Assembly (NCBI GenBank): GCA_020631735.1
Contig: CM036209.1
Location: 5,369,451-5,433,450 of the forward strand
Reading direction: 5' to 3'
Source: Saccharum officinarum
Lineage: Eukaryota; Streptophyta; Magnoliopsida; Poales; Poaceae
Length of the DNA: 64,000 bases
Program-made: the position numbers and the translations under genes
Notes under the pieces: model-generated
What the model saw: the letters and a program-made list of their open reading frames with translations, nothing else
Database searches by the model: none
Told to the model about the DNA's origin: nothing
In this document: positions 1-11,640 of the stretch, piece by piece
Layout of the letters: every line of letters starts with the position of its first letter
Position numbering within the stretch: the stretch's first letter is position 1

Positions 1-2188
1 TGTGATGACACCTTGAAACCAAACATTGGGATGACTTTCACAGATGTTGAATCAGCCAAGGAGTTCTATAAGCGCTATGCTCATCATGTGGGTTTTTCAG
101 TTCGTGTTGGGCAGCACAAGGTTGTTGATGGAGTGGTCTTATACAAGCATTTCTTTTGTGCAAAAGAAGGTTTTCGTGATGACAAGAATCTGCAATCCAG
201 TAGCAAGCGAAAAGAGGTATGAGAAAAGAATCACTAGGTGTGGGTGTGAGGCTATGCTTGTTATCAAGCGGACTGATTACTGTAAGTACACTGTGATAAG
301 ATTTGAGGAAGACCACACACATGCACTTGTGACCCCTAGCAAGCAGCAATTCATAAGGTCCAATAGAAAGGTTACGTTGCATACAAAACACACATTGTTC
401 ACATGCCATAAAGCAAGCATTGGCACATCACAAGCATATAGGTACCTTCGTGTTGGTGCAGGGGGTTTTGAGAATGTCGGGTTCTTAAAAAGGGACTTGC
501 AGAATTACCACAGTGCTCTGAGGGTACTAATAAAGTCTTCTGATGCTCAAGTGTTTGTTGATCAGTAGAGTAGAAAGAGCCTCGCAAACCCAGGTTTCTA
601 TTTTGACTATGTTGTGGATGATGAAAGTAGGTTGGTCCATGTGTTTTGGGCTGATGCAACATGTAGGAAAAATTATGCTCATTTTGGTGACCTTGTCTCT
701 TTTAACTACATATAGCACTAATGAGTATGGTATGATTTTTACACCCTTCACAATATGGCATGATTTTTACACCCTTCACTGGTGTGAATCACCACAAGAA
801 TAGTGTATGTTTGGTGCTGCAATGTTATCAAATGAAAAGACTGAGTCATATGTGTGGCTATTTCATACATTTCTAAAAGTTGTGGGAGGTGTTGCACCTA
901 AACTAATTATTACGGATGAGGCTACAAGCATGAAGATTGCAATTCAAGATGTTTTTACCACAACTGTTCACAGGTTATGTATGTGGCATATTTTGATGAA
1001 GGTTCTTGACAAGGTTGGGCTAGCGTTGAAAGAAGATGAAGAATTCCACAAACGTTTGAGCCATTGTGTTTGGTCCTCTGAAACACCAACAGAATTAGAG
1101 GAAGAATGGGCAAGTATTATGTACAAATATAGGTTACAAGGAAATGAATGGTTCACAACAAAATTTGAGCAACGAAAATCGTGGGTGCCAGCTTATTTCA
1201 GTGACATACCTTTATCAGGTTTGTTGAGGACCACCTCAAGGTCAGAGAGTGCAAATTCTTTCTTCTCTCGCTTAATTGGGTGGAAACTTTCTTTGGTTGA
1301 GTTTTGGCTGAGGTTTGATGGAGCATTGGAAGAACAACGGTACAAGGAGCTAGAAATGGATAAGGTTACCCTTCACATAACCCGCAATCTGAAAACAACA
1401 TGGGGGATAGAGAAGCATGGCAGTGAGGTTTTCACCCATGAAGTTTTCAGTGATTTCCATAAAGAGGTCATAGCTGCTAGGGACCATTGCCTAATTGACT
1501 CGGTGCAACAAGAGGGTGATGTCAAAATCACCGATATCATTGAAGGTTCTTGAAGACCAAGAGTTGTACAATATAATAGATCAACAATGGTTGCAACATG
1601 CACCTGTATGTTGTTTGAAACTCATGGCATACCATGTCGCCATATCATTCCAGTTCTAAGAAGTGCGAGGATAAATGAGCTACCAAGCTATTATTTATTA
1701 GAAAGGTTTACACAAGGTTGCAAGAAAACTCCAGTGTTTGATGTGATGGTACCTTGTTGGAGGAAAACAGTAGCAACAGGAATGACCCTAAGACGCAGAA
1801 ATTGCTCTCGGAGTGTTGCAACCAGATGGAAAAACTTGTCACGCAAGCTAAGCAATCACCTACTGCTATGTGTTTGTTAAGAAATGAACTAACTGCAGTT
1901 GGTCAGAAACTCAGTGTGATGGTTCCAGAAAACAATGTGAGCCAGGTTGAGGAATTTGAGCCATACCTTGGATGTTGCATTCCAAATCAAATTGACATAC
2001 ACCCACCGAATGACACATGTTCCAGGGGTAGGATCAAGAGAATCAAAGGGCATCGGGACAAGGGAGCACAACAAAACAAGAATGAGAAGAAAAAGAAAAA
2101 TCAGAGGGTGCCACGCAAGTGCAAGACATGCAAACAAGTTGTGATTCATGATTCACGTAACTGCCCAAATAGAGCACCACAACAATGA
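1..2188 (+). pseudogene. FAR1-related / MULE transposase relic, 5' end outside the window
   Basis: The reading frames in order give a FAR1-type DNA-binding domain (about 13-390), a MULE transposase core (about 570-1553), a SWIM zinc finger (CxC then CRH spacing, about 1599-1645) and a basic C-terminal tail with a short Cys-rich motif (about 2110-2170). The core keeps WADAT (647-661), a TDEATS segment near 913-930 and the RSES segment near 1242-1255. The family includes FAR1/FHY3 transcription factors and their Jittery-like transposase ancestors. The gene is broken: the frame changes between about 195 and 220, a TAG lies at 566-568, another TAG near 712, a 19-base direct repeat at 741-785 duplicates part of the core, the frame shifts again near 805, and a TGA at 1551-1553 precedes the SWIM part, which lies in another frame. 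I cannot tell whether it was a domesticated FRS gene or a transposon gene. No terminal inverted repeats were found. Confidence 0.85.
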
Positions 2189-2386
2189 TACAAAGGTACA
2201 TGACCGTAAAATTCTCGAACAATCAACTTTGGTACGATACAAATTGAAAAAATTTAGATAACATGTTGAAGATAGTATTTATAAGGTCATTTTTGTGGTC
2301 ACTGGATTACTTGGACATTGTAGTACCGAGGTCATGAGACATGAGATACGGACGACGAGCCGTTAGGATGTCGTCTCCTTGTTAGG
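2189..2386. other. Unassigned spacer
   Basis: AT-rich sequence between the FAR1/MULE relic and the LINE. I see no gene or element end. The right part (about 2340 onward) turns GC-richer and may be the start of the LINE 5' region. Confidence 0.4.
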
Positions 2387-4617
2387 GTGATTGGGCGGGC
2401 GAACTCTCGTCAGCAACCTCGCCGACGGGGAACGCCAAGCCAAGCGCCGGGAAGGGTGTGTCCCCTACTCTGGATTCTCTTGAGCGAACCTCATCAGCGG
2501 AGCTGCTTTGTCAGCACGAGGAACTCATCCGACTTCGTGATGCTTGGCGAAAAGCCAACGTGGCTCCCCCAGCACCGTCATCGCCAGTGACTCCATCTTC
2601 GGATGCCCATGGTGTTCTCTCCTTCCCATCTCCTCACGTGCGTAAGCTTTCCGAATCCATTTCCCATCATTCTTGGTCTATCCCATCGAGGAGTCCTCGC
2701 AATTCCACCTCGCATGTCGGTGTTGCATAGCAGGCGCATGACACCTATTTATTCCCATTGGATTCGTCACCGAAGAATCTCGGGTAGAAGGCCATGGTGG
2801 CCAAATTCCCCTTCGATTCGATGTCCAAATCCACGGCAAAATTGAAGCATACCCCTATCGAGTTGGTCTGGAATCTTCGAGAAGGTTCGCCACTGGCTCA
2901 ATCTCCTGAGAAGAGGGCCACCTCTGATCTGGTGAAGCAGAGGATGGTGGGCGTGACGACCCTGCAGGTGGGGCTGGATTGTCGGTCACACTGGTTCCGA
3001 CCATCGCCTAAGATGAGGATCATCCCAGGAATCCTGGGGTCTTGCTCGAATGGTGAGACACGCGGCGCAAATCCGTTGCAGAATCCTGGCAGTGAGCGTA
3101 AGGAGGATGGTGACCTCGAGTCGAGGCACCCTTCTTCCTGGGGTAAAAGCATACCCAGCACGGTTGATTTGCATCCAAACCCTAACCACTCATGTTCCCC
3201 AATCTTTGCAAACTTGTGGGGCACTTGTGGGCAAACCCTTCCACCAAGTCATTTGCGGTTGCCGTGAGTACTGAATCAGCTCCCACGGTCACCGTAGCAA
3301 TGCAGCATAGGGGAGAGGGCAGAAGGATGAGGCGGCGTGACCGAGGAGGTCATGCTCGTGATGGATTCAATGGCGGGAGACAAGATCGGAGGGCTTCAAC
3401 GAAGGTCGCCCTGAGCGGGGCAGCTTCGGTGATGACTGCCCGAAGCGTGGTGGCTTTGGCGGCAGCATGCAGGATCGTGGCCGTGATAGGACTAGAGCAC
3501 GTACCAATGTTTGGCAAAGGAAGCAGATCATTTCGGATATTCATGACACTCCTGCTTTAGGATCTTCGAGAGGAGGGAGAGATCCCGCAACCCCAAGCTA
3601 CCAACAGCGACAACTCCAAGTGGGAGCGTCGGGAGGAACAGAAGGAGGAGAGAGATGATGCTTGGGTGCCGCACTCATCTAAACATCCTGCTTCGGTCAA
3701 CAATTCTGAGTTGTCGCATGATCCCACCAAGAAAGTTCTTGAGGTAAATCAGGCTACCAATACTCGTGAGGTCTATGATATTTGCGGTTACAATAATCAT
3801 GCTACTAGAGATTGCCACAGGATGTTTTGTGAGATCTATAATTGCAATACCCACACAACATATGACTGTGTTAACTACTTGCCTTAGAATTTTGGGCCTG
3901 AGTTGTGTGATGCACAAGTTGAGGGGCATAGTTTCTTTCATATTGATGAAATCATTGACTCCAAGATTCTAGGGAGAGAGCTAGCACTGTTGTGATATCT
4001 GTTGTTCATGGTAGAGTTTCTGCTAAGGAGATCGAACATATGTTCATGAATCTGCTTGGGGCAAATGCATGGAGGTGGACAGCTAGGTAGCTTTCTAAGT
4101 CAACTTTTGTCATGAGATTCCCCACAGCTGAAATGGTAATGGAATGGAGCCACATTAAAACATGTCTATGAAAGGTGGTGATGCCAAGATCCAAATTGAT
4201 CCATGGTCCTCTTCTAGTGGTAGCAAAGGAATACTCCAGCAAGGTTGGTTTAGAGTTACCAATATTCCAGATGATCAAAGATCCATCATCACTTTAGCTA
4301 AAGTGGGTGGTTTGGTCGGCAAAGTAGCAGAGATTGATGAGAAGGCCAGGTTTAGAGTTGACTATGTCAGGCTGAAAATTGCTTGTAGAGACATCACTAA
4401 AGTTCCTAAAACAACTGAAGGTGTGTTGGGATTGACAGTATATGACTTTGGCTTTGAGAGAGAGATTCTTGATGATGGAAAAGAGAAATTTCTCAAGAGT
4501 GGCATTAAAGTTACTGAAGATCAGCCACCTAACAAGAAATTCAGAAATGAAACTGGTCATGAGGCCCTTAATCTGAACAAGAACCCTGGTACTAGTGGGG
4601 TATCTGATGTTCTGTAG
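2387..4617 (+). pseudogene. LINE ORF1-like relic (zinc knuckle, then DUF4283-type domain)
   Basis: Reading frames on the plus strand give, in order, a Pro/Ser-rich N-terminal part, a pair of zinc-knuckle-like motifs near 3770-3875 (CGYNNHATRDC, then CNTHTTYDC; the first Cys of the first knuckle is Tyr), and a domain at about 4000-4480 with IQIDPW, GWFRV, AKVGGLVGKV and YVRLKIACRD. This order and these motifs match the DUF4283-containing ORF1 proteins of plant L1-type LINEs, which are thought to bind the element RNA. The gene is broken by several stops and frame changes (for example near 3885 and 3990, and a TAG near 4088). The longest clean stretch is 4162-4617. It continues after the copia insertion at about 9810. 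Confidence 0.75.
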
Positions 4618-4636
4618 AAGTCTTTGGGCAAGCAGG

Positions 4637-6215
4637 TGTGAAAGGATCTAAACAATGCCTAGAGGGGGGGTGAATAGGCGTATCTAAAAATTTCTACACA
4701 AATCTCAAAGTCACTTATCAGCAACTGTTAGAAGTCTCGATAGTTTGGGTTAGAACTTTTGACATGTCAGAAGTTCCGACGTAAATTGTCAGTAGTTCCG
4801 ACACCTATGCGGAATGAACCACAAGTGCTCAAATGAACTTTGTGAGACCGATAACTTACAACACCACTTCCTAGTGGTAAGGTGAAGATGTTAGGCCACT
4901 TCCTTGACGCCGAGAACCCTCCAAATCGTAGATCGTGACCAAACCCTAAGAGGGAGGTTGGAAGAGAGAGACAAAGCAAATACAAGTAATAGCAAGCAAA
5001 TCACAACAACAACAACAAGCACGCGAGACAAAGGATTTATCCCGAGGTTCAGCAACCCCACTAAGGAGCTCCTACATCCTATTTGCTGAGGTGACCACAA
5101 AGGTCAGAGTCTCTTTCACCTCCTTGCCTCTCTCAAAGCAACCACAAAGGTCACTCGAGGTTTCCACTAAGAAATCAAGGGTAATACAAACTTTCCAAGG
5201 TTCTTTAACAAGATGAAAGCTCTTAGGCGATGCCTAGCCGACTAGTGGCAAAGCCCCAAGAGTAATAGATGCAAATTCAATCGGCTTGATGAAGAAATCG
5301 AGGGCTCAAGCTTGCAAGGATGATTTTCTCACTCAATCCACTCTCCTATCACTCAAACCCATGGGGAATCGAAGTTAGGAACAAAGGGGAGAGGAGAGAG
5401 AGCTCTTGAATGCTTGAGAGATGTTTTGGCCGTGAGTTGGTGAGCAGTGAATAGGTGGGTAACGGTTAGAAGTGAGAAGAGAGCTATTTATACTCGTAGT
5501 AGAAATCTAACCGTTAAGATCTAAGTCGACACTGCCGACGCAGATCTCGGGACTTCTGACCTTAACTAAAAGTACTGTTCATATAAGGTCAAAATCCCTG
5601 CGTGAAGGTCAACGTTGAAAGTCCTGATGTACGTCGGGACTGCCGACCGTCGGTACTGCCGATGTACATCGGCATTACTGACACGAGCGCACACCAGAGC
5701 CAGCCAGAGGGCCAGGCATCGGCACTGGCAACGGTCAGAACTGCTGACGAACGTCAGCACTGCCGACGTCCATAGTCACTGCACGAGCAAGTTAATGAAC
5801 GTCAGCAGTTCTGGCGCGAGTCAGCACTTCTGACTGTTGAGAGTTCCGACATACGTCGACACTTCTGACACCTAAAGTCATAAAAACTATTCTACGTGTT
5901 CGTGAAGTGCTAGAGTGTCTCTTTTGATTTAGTTTTAATACTATATTTCTCTATCTTCCTCAGACCAACTAATTTTGCATCCCTCTTTATAGTGCGGCAT
6001 ACCTAAACCCAAAAGCAAGACAACTTTGAAGCCCCGCTTTGAGTTCGACACCATTTTCAACATGATGAATTGAGGGATACCATTTCATCTTGGATCAACT
6101 CTTTAAATCTTTCATGGGACCAATAACTACGACATGTCTCATTAAGATCACATTAGTCCCTAATTTGGATGTCATCAATACACCAAAACCCACATAGGGG
6201 GCAAATGCACTTTCA
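4637..6215 (-). repeat. Copia-type (Sirevirus-like) LTR, minus-strand orientation
   Basis: The block runs from TGTGAAAGGATC to GCACTTTCA and is followed at 6216-6226 by ATCTCCCCCTT, the complement of a polypurine tract. The same join of a G-rich tract and TGAAAGTGCATTTGCCCC is typical of Sirevirus-type copia 3' LTRs. Read on the minus strand this is therefore the 3' LTR and the internal part lies to its right. The stretch GAGGGGGGGTGAATAGG near 4661 recurs, diverged, in the next element at 6818. No reading frame of note is present. The insertion splits the LINE; I could not identify a clean target-site duplication. Confidence 0.65.
5515..5880. repeat. Degenerate short-repeat array inside the copia LTR
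   Basis: CpG-rich variants of GTCGGCACTGCCGACGT, GACTTCTGACC and AGTTCCGACATACGTCGAC alternate through this stretch in both orientations. Related copies occur at 4770-4805. The array is part of the LTR and explains the short overlapping frames seen there. Confidence 0.6.
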
Positions 6216-6797
6216 ATCTCCCCCTTTTTGGTAATTGATGACAACCAACTTGGGCTTTTATAAGAATGAAAGAATTTAAAGCTTTTGAACCCCAAAATTT
6301 GTGAAGAGCTCCCCCTTGATGTATGCATGAACTTGAATTTCAATGTGAGTCATTTATACATGAATTGCATACATCAAGACAAAAGCTCCCCCTAAATTTT
6401 GCAATCCATAGGGTGCCACAAGTGTGTGAACAAGTATATCCGTGAAAAAGAGATGCAATATGACATGTTATATTCACACAACAAAGTGAAAAGAAAGTGA
6501 TGGCCAAGAACTCAAGATAGAACTTAAAGCAACACGTGGCCATCTAAAAATAAAACATTCATCATCACAAGACAAGCACAATAGCTGATAAGTTAAATAG
6601 ATAACCATTATTTGTCCTACAACCATCCATCACACACAAGTATATAGTTGTCCATCACATAGTGCCAACACACGACATAGTTCATACAAGCTAAAAGTTT
6701 TAGAGTCTCGAAGCTAGGCTACCAACTAACTATTACATGATAGATCAAGCCTAACACTCCCCCTTTGTCAACAAGGGCCAAAAGGGGTAGGCCGCGT
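6216..6797 (-). other. Internal non-coding remnant of a copia-type element
   Basis: This stretch lies to the right of the CT-rich polypurine complement at 6216-6226 and carries a second one near 6756-6770 (ACTCCCCCTTTGTCAAC). No coding sequence was recognised. Two such tracts so close together suggest nested or recombined elements. Confidence 0.45.
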
Positions 6798-9000
6798 TGT
6801 AAGGTCCTAGATGGCTAGAGGGGGGTGAATAGCCTATAAAAAATCCTACACGAACCACTAAGCAAACTTGTTAGAATAACAAACGGCGTAAAGCGAGTTT
6901 TGCTTAGCCTACGGTTGTGATGCAAGCCTCCTATCCACAAGTCTAGCAGATTATGATCTCTAGTTCACACAAGGGCTATGTCACTAATTTTACACTAGTG
7001 AGCAAGCTAACAACACTACTAGCAAAGCTACCACTAGAGCTACACAAGATAATCTAGTAAATGTAAATGTAAATGCAAGAGAGAGGATTGTGATTCTTAT
7101 ACTGACGGTGGAGTGAAGATGTTGCCAATCACCAAGATGATATACAGTCAATCAATATTGACAACAACACAATATAAAAACCAATCACCGGGAGACAAGC
7201 GACACAATATTTTTGTTCACCCGGTGTTCACTTATGCACCGACAAGCTACGTCACTGGTTGTGTCGACCAACACTTAGATGGTTTCTCGGTGTGACCCTC
7301 AAGTCACTTGTCCCTCAAGGCACGCCCCGCATGGCACTGCAAGACACCACTCTCAAGTGAGGTAACTCAATGACACACGCAATGTATTAGAGTTGCTTTT
7401 GGCACTCCGCCGAGGAAAGCACAAGAACCTCTTACAATCAACCGGAGGTGACCAAGAATAATCTCCTTCTCTTGCCAACACCTCCAACAATCTTCAAGCC
7501 GGCTAGGAGCGGTACTCCCCAAGAGTAATAAGAAATCCACCGGCTAAACCACCCACAAGTGCCACTAGATGCCCTCAAGATATGCAATGCACTTTGGGAT
7601 CACTCAATCTCACTTTTGATTTGCAATCAAGCAAGAGAGATGAGTGGGAGGGAGAAGCTTTAGCTCAAAGGATGCACAAGAGTGTTAGAAATGTCAAGCT
7701 AGCTCCCCAAGGGCAGGCCAACAAGTATTTATAGCCCCCATCCTCGAAACTAGCCGTTAGCTTCTCCAAACAACAGAAACGGGGGCGACAGACGCTGTAC
7801 AGTAGCGTCTGTTGCCGAACCGACATACACTACACAGTAGCATCATTCGCGCGCCCATGCGACAGACGCGTCTAACGCCGATCGACAGACGCGCCCGTAC
7901 GCCCGACAGACGCGGTCCAGTAAGCTTGTTTTGCGTGACACTCGACAGACGCGTCCGGTCCTCAGCCGATAGACGCGTCTGACGCGTGAAGCCGTGCCGC
8001 GCTCAACTCGTTCGAGCGACAAACGCTGGAACAGTGTTCCAGGCCGCGTTTGTCGCTCACGCGACACCAAGTCTGACGCCTCGCCCACACCAGGGCCAAA
8101 ACCCCCGTGCTAGGGTATGGCGATAGACGCTCCACAGTAGCGTCTGACGCTCAGGGCAGCAGCGTCTGTCGCCCATAAGTTGGCGAAAATGCAACATTTT
8201 CTTGCTTCTCTTGTTTCGCCCTTTCACTTATGAGCTAGACTAAGTATGTGTAACACTTAAGCACATGATTTAGCTCGTGAAACACCACGTGACATCGCCT
8301 CCAAATCTCGATAATGGCGTAAAGGAAAATAGGCATTTCATCTCCTCGAAAACGCTTGAATCCCGCATCGCAAGCTCGGCTGGAGGGAGAGAGGACCCCA
8401 AACCCCTCTCTAGCCCTCAAACTCCATCGCCTTCACAAATGTGCCAACACCAATAAGTGATCATCACCTTGTGCACGTGTGTTAGCATTTTCATAATTAT
8501 TTTCAAAGGTTTTCCAGTTAGCTCACTAGGCCCTACATGCAATGCACTTCATAAATTCACCTAGTGGCACCCGTGCGTCGAGTAACCAATAAGACTTCCC
8601 CTCTTAATAGTTCGTCTATCGATCCTAAACCACTCACACCCTCTATGGTGTCTTGAGTGCAAAACAAAATGGCCCTATGGTTATACCTTTGCCTTGAGGC
8701 CATTTTGTTTCTCCAAATGATATGATCCACTTCATATCATCACATGACCGTCTCAATCCATCGACCTTGACTTCACTTGCTCTTCACCGTTGCATCGGTC
8801 CGTCAGCGCCAAGTCTTGCTCAAGCTTCACCATCGCATGGTCCTTCGCTTCGAAGCCTTGACTTGCCCTTCACCTTCACAACCGGTCCATCGAGCCAAGC
8901 CTCATCTTGGTCTTCACCATCTTGATCACATGAGTCAATGTCATGTCTCATATTCAATGACCACCTTTATCTAAATCATCCACTTAGATACAAAGGTTAG
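6798..9000 (-). repeat. Second copia-type LTR-like block
   Basis: It starts with TGTAAGGTCCTAGATGGC and GAGGGGGGTGAATAGCC, related to but diverged from the 4637 block, and its right part includes CATTAATTAGCCAAAACC, a common LTR-end sequence. It contains no credible gene. The right boundary is uncertain (9000-9050) and no polypurine tract or primer site was found at it, so this may be a solo or rearranged LTR. Confidence 0.45.
7780..8180. repeat. CpG-rich array of ACAGACGCG-like repeats
   Basis: Roughly ten copies of GACAGACGCG or its complement CGCGTCTGTC occur here. One pair forms a perfect 9-base stem with a 7-base loop (7788-7796 with 7804-7812). The array lies inside the second LTR-like block. 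Confidence 0.6.
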
Positions 9001-9012
9001 TCCTAGGTTTCA

Positions 9013-9805
9013 TTAATTAGCCAAAACCAAACTAGGAACTTTCACGCATGAGAGAAGCAAACTAGCCATCATCGTAGTCCTCGTCATCACCATCATCATC
9101 GTCATCATCTCCATATCGGCGTCATCTTCCTGGATGTAGTCCTCATCCTCAGGAGGGGCCGTGCTCTTGCCACGACGGCAAGAAGAAGCCTCATCCGCAA
9201 ATGCCACACAAGCCTCATCATAAAGTTGCATAGGGTCACGGGGAGGCACATACGGCGGCAGAGGAGAAGACACAATACCAGCCCGCTGCTCCATGCAATA
9301 GAGACGCTCTTGCATGTCATGCTCCCTTTGAGCACTAGCACAACATTGTCCAAACATGTAGTTCATGAGAAACTTGAACTTGCTAGGCTTCTTGCTCTTG
9401 TCAGAGGAGGAAGAAGTGAGTGGTTCGGCACTAGTGGAGCAGGAAGGAGAAGCACCACCACAACATGAACAAGAGGTCGAAACACCTTGCCTCTACCTTT
9501 AGCTATTTCAGCTGCCCTCTTGAGCTCTCTTGCAGCTGAAATAAACATCTTGTTGGCGAGCTTGAGGAGCTTGTACTGAGCATCAGTGGGAACCCGATGC
9601 TCGACACTTGCTCAATGACATGCATAATGTAGGGCGCATAGGGAAGACTCTTCATAGGATCCTCAGAAGTATCATGAATTTTGTTCCAAATGTAGCGGCT
9701 GATCGAGAACTTCTGGAAGTCATCACCAAAGCGATCAAGCACCTTCTGAGAATCATCCCGAAGATTGGTAGTATCACCGATCTTGGGATACAAAATCATA
9801 CACAC
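9013..9805 (-). pseudogene. Unrecognised retrotransposon-associated protein remnant
   Basis: Two minus-strand frames (9503-9805 and 9013-9366) look like pieces of one protein separated by frame breaks. The upstream piece has SISRYIWNKIHD and SLPYAPYIMHVIEQV. The downstream piece has a proline-rich stretch and an acidic low-complexity tail. I recall similar sequences from grass proteins linked to retroelements, but I cannot name a domain, so no function is given. It has the same orientation as the copia LTRs to its left and may be part of that insertion. Confidence 0.4.
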
Positions 9806-9809
9806 ACAA

Positions 9810-10172
9810 GAAAGTCAAGCTCTGAATGAAGATGTTCCAATGGATGAAGTGATCCCTCAAGATATGCAGGAACCTAATGCTGATGTTGCTCCTATGGATG
9901 AGGGAGTTCAAGCAAACCCACCTCCACAGAGGAGGAGTGAAAGGCTCAAAAAGGACATCACCCTCACCACTAAGGAGAAAGGTGAGATGATGGCCAAGAA
10001 GAGGAATCTTGAAGGTACTTGTCCTAATCAGAATATGTTCTCTGTTCTTCCTATTGATGAAATTACTGAGTTAACCTCTAGTATGGGTATTGATATTGAT
10101 TCATCTGATTTTGGCACTTTTGATTTACTCAAAGATTTAGAATGTGCTAGGCATGATTTGTTTGTTAAATAA
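9810..10172 (+). pseudogene. C-terminal part of the interrupted LINE ORF1
   Basis: A single open frame of about 120 codons ends in TAA at 10170-10172. It has repeated acidic PMDE motifs, then PPQRRSERLKKD, which resembles the tail of grass LINE ORF1 proteins. It lies upstream of the endonuclease start at 10423 and downstream of the ORF1 body that stops at 4617, so the order ORF1 body, insertion, ORF1 tail, ORF2 is consistent with one LINE split by later elements. Confidence 0.55.
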
Positions 10173-10422
10173 AGAGATAATGTCCAAAAACCCCAAACTG
10201 AAACATTAGGGGACAGTAATCCCAGTAGGTCTCCTTTACATATTGAATGGTTATAGGATGAAAACTCTAAGACATATGATTTCATCCTTGTTTTGTCAAA
10301 AAATAAAGCTAAGGAGAGAAAGAAAAATCTGAAGCTCTCTTCCAACACAAAGAAGAAAAAGCAGACACGGGAAAATCCAGGTCTACTTCTAAGAAATCAA
10401 AAAATAATAAAAAATAACATTA

Positions 10423-10557
10423 CATGGATTGATATGGAACTGTAGGGGCCTCAGAAAGAGTGGGGTTGCTACTTTCTTGAAATATCTGATCTTTCAGTAC
10501 AATCTGCACTTTATTGGCCTCCAAGAGACTATGGTTGAGGAATGTACTGATAATATC
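10423..10557 (+). pseudogene. LINE ORF2 N-terminus (APE-type endonuclease), cut by the gap
   Basis: The frame reads IWNCRGLRKSG, then HFIGLQETM about 20 residues later. These are the first two motifs of the apurinic-like endonuclease domain of L1-type LINE ORF2 (the WN and LQET motifs; the E is a metal ligand in this family). No ATG is required because the preceding frame is open; the first usable ATG is uncertain. The domain is cut after about 45 residues by the run of N. The rest of ORF2 (reverse transcriptase) does not occur to the right of the gap, which supports a misjoin or a large missing piece. Confidence 0.7.
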
Positions 10558-10657
10558 NNNNNNNNNNNNNNNNNNNNNNNNNNNNNNNNNNNNNNNNNNN
10601 NNNNNNNNNNNNNNNNNNNNNNNNNNNNNNNNNNNNNNNNNNNNNNNNNNNNNNNNN
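10558..10657. other. Assembly gap (100 N)
   Basis: A run of exactly 100 N, the usual placeholder for a gap of unknown length. The left flank is LINE ORF2; the right flank is the tandem repeat found downstream of RBR genes. Confidence 0.99.
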
Positions 10658-10870
10658 TCCAACCTAGAACCCATTGCTACAGGTTTTTGGATCTTAGTGT
10701 CACAAGCGGCTCAAAACCTCTTCTATAGTAGTACTATGAAAAGCAATTCCAACCTAGAACCACCACTGCTACCACAGGTTTTTGAATCTTAGTGTCACAA
10801 GTGGCTCAAAAACCTCTTCTCACAGTAGTACATGAAAAGCAATTCCAACCTAGAACCACCATTACTATTT
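10658..10870. repeat. Tandem repeat of about 92-97 bp, truncated by the gap
   Basis: Units carry GCAATTCCAACCTAGAACC, CAGGTTTTTGAATCTTAG and CACAAGTGGCTCAAAAACC. The same array lies 3' of RBR-C (33738-34025), RBR-D (61975-62265) and, interrupted, RBR-B (28375-28890). Here it begins in mid-unit at the gap edge. Confidence 0.8.
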
Positions 10871-10889
10871 TCAGTTGCCTCTACAAATG

Positions 10890-11640
10890 ACCCAATCTTT
10901 AGATGCAGCCGCCTCTATAAATGGATTTCTAGAGGTGGCTGGATCTAGGGCCGTCTCTAAAAATAGGTGCAGCACAGTAAAATTTGAATTTTGTAAATGG
11001 CCTCAGATGGAGAAATGACAAAAACTAAAGTTATAGATCTCGAAGAGTTATACAATTTTATACTCGACAACTTTTTCATTAGAAATCATTTATCCAAAGA
11101 AAATTATGTATGAATTTTTCACATTTGAAATTCAATTTTTATCAAATGACCTCGGATGGAGAAATGACCAGAACCAAAGTTGTAGATCTCGACGATATCT
11201 ACAACTTTGTAGTTTAAAACGTTTTTATTTGGATTCGTTAAGCATCCCAAATACTCATTTTAAAATCCCGAAAAGAGAATACGAGGAGAATGGATATGCC
11301 TTATGGACATGACCGTCATTTGGGTGGGGTGATTTAAGTTACACGCAAGGCCATAGGTCGGCAGTTCGAATCCTAGCTAGTGCGCAGCATGTGCTTTTTC
11401 GCATGACTTTTTTTACTATTTTTGGCCAGATTTATGATTTTTTTGGATGATTTCTGAGAAACAATTTGTAGAGGTGGCTATTATTGCCGGCCGCCTCAAG
11501 AAATCCTATTTCTAAGGCCGGCTAGGCAGCCGCCTCTACAAATCGATGATTTCTAGCAACAGAAGAATAGAGGCGGCTGGCCCAACCACCTCAACAAATG
11601 CGGCATGTAGTAATGCGTCTGCCCCTTGGCCCGACTCAGC
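10890..11640. repeat. CACTA-like non-autonomous element sequence
   Basis: Repeats of the type GAGGCGGCTGG and CCGCCTCTACAAAT in both orientations near 10905-10960 and 11465-11605 resemble CACTA subterminal repeats. Between them are two related segments of about 130 bases sharing AAATGACC or AAATGACA and AAAGTT(G/A)TAGATCTCGA (10985-11100 and 11140-11230). No transposase is present. Related copies lie at 28900-29340, 34040-34780 and 62270-63010. Confidence 0.55.

Noticed and set aside
7780..8180. CRISPR-like or satellite array
   Set aside because: Repeat spacing and sequence are irregular, and the block sits in LTR-type DNA of a plant.
11316..11385. A functional tRNA gene
   Set aside because: Only A- and B-box-like stretches; no acceptor pairing or anticodon arm that I can fold by eye.
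10890..11640. A complete CACTA transposon here
   Set aside because: Subterminal-type repeats are present, but I could not find CACTA/TAGTG ends with a 3-base duplication.
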